The notes beneath the pieces were generated by a model. It did not search any database, had not been told where the DNA came from, and saw only the letters and a list, made by a program, of their open reading frames with translations. From assembly GCA_009774735.1 (NCBI GenBank), contig VSOH01000113.1, forward strand, positions 1 to 5,650: a stretch of 5,650 bases of DNA. The letters are read 5' to 3'. Both the position numbers and the translations under genes were made by a program. The DNA is from Clostridiales bacterium (GTDB lineage Bacteria; Bacillota_A; Clostridia; Oscillospirales; Acutalibacteraceae). Positions 5,463 to 5,650 of this stretch are shown in pieces (position 1 is the first letter of the stretch; every line of letters starts with the position of its first letter).

Positions 5463-5548
5463 ATTACAATTTAATCACATTGGTTATCTACGCAGCAATT
5501 GCCGCAATATCAATTTTAGTTTGTGCGGCAGGCATTGCAAAAAACTGA
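5459..5548 (+). CDS. Predicted 29-residue single-pass membrane peptide
   Basis: This small open reading frame starts in an ATGA overlap with the sigma-factor stop codon (ATG 5459-5461, TGA 5460-5462), a typical arrangement for coupled translation. The peptide has the short polar start MNYN, about 22 hydrophobic residues (LITLVIYAAIAAISILVCAA) with no charged residue, and the end GIAKN with a single Lys. It is therefore a likely single membrane helix. Two terminator-like hairpins follow within 6 and 44 bases, so it is the last gene of the unit. It could be a membrane partner or regulator of the sigma factor, but no family is recognised. The main alternative is a chance reading frame. Confidence 0.6.
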   Translation: MNYNLITLVIYAAIAAISILVCAAGIAKN

Positions 5549-5553
5549 ACAAA

Positions 5554-5578
5554 AAAGACTGATTTTCAATCAGTCTTT
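5554..5578. terminator. Hairpin terminator, stronger on the minus strand
   Basis: AAAGACTGATT (5554-5564) pairs perfectly with AATCAGTCTTT (5568-5578) around a three-base loop, giving an 11-bp stem. On the minus strand the stem ends in six T (5556-5551). On the plus strand only the three T within the stem follow. It starts six bases after the stop of the membrane peptide. The asymmetry suggests that it also stops transcripts arriving from a convergent gene beyond the window. Confidence 0.65.
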
Positions 5579-5591
5579 CAGCCTGTAGAAA

Positions 5592-5628
5592 AACCCTAAA
5601 TCCGGAAAGGATTTAGGGTTAAATTTTT
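5592..5628. terminator. Strong bidirectional rho-independent terminator
   Basis: AACCCTAAATCC (5592-5603) pairs perfectly with GGATTTAGGGTT (5609-5620) around the loop GGAAA, giving a 12-bp stem with five G-C pairs. On the plus strand AAA and then five T (5624-5628) follow. On the minus strand the AACCC arm is preceded by further A (5589-5593), which give a T-run directly after the stem. This should end the sigma-factor unit and also work in the opposite direction. Confidence 0.8.
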
Positions 5629-5650
5629 AAGATTAATGAAAAATATGCTG

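Noticed and set aside
5629..5650. Possible start of another gene (ATG at 5636) at the window end
   Set aside because: Only five codons follow, with no ribosome binding site; the bidirectional terminators make a convergent minus-strand gene end just as likely.

Overview
The window looks like chromosomal DNA from a low-GC, Gram-positive gut Clostridia, probably the Oscillospiraceae/Ruminococcaceae. Three things point there: strong AGGAGG-type ribosome binding sites, a textbook sigma-A promoter with a 17-base spacer in front of rpmG-secE-nusG, and the protein signatures. The species cannot be named from the sequence alone. There is no tRNA, rRNA, insertion sequence, CRISPR array or clear sign of recent gene transfer.

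The left end (1-755, minus strand) is the classic rpmG-secE-nusG cluster: ribosomal protein L33, the SecE subunit of the protein-export channel, and the first eight codons of the transcription factor NusG. It is driven by an extended -10 promoter at 727-755. The leader of about 108 bases can form several small, mutually exclusive hairpins. SecE carries an unusual acidic, threonine-rich C-terminal tail.

The centre (775-4227, plus strand) is a divergent, apparently co-transcribed set of three genes. The first two are FAD-dependent oxidoreductases, an HI0933/YhiN-type protein and a COG2509-type protein, which overlap by 14 bases. The third is trmB, a tRNA (guanine-N7) methyltransferase whose usual S-D-P-W-P motif reads S-C-P-F-P. 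A 14-base inverted repeat lies between the candidate promoter and the first start codon.

The right end (about 4243-5628, plus strand) is the least explained part. It is a tight three-gene unit: a 223-residue protein of unknown function with SGI-centred beta repeats, an ECF-type sigma factor overlapping it by 8 bases, and a 29-residue single-pass membrane peptide overlapping the sigma gene by the ATGA arrangement. Upstream is a candidate ECF-type promoter flanked by two related inverted repeats, which suggests autoregulation. Two strong tandem hairpins, each with a T-run on at least one strand, close the unit. The last 22 bases (5629-5650) hold nothing that can be assigned.
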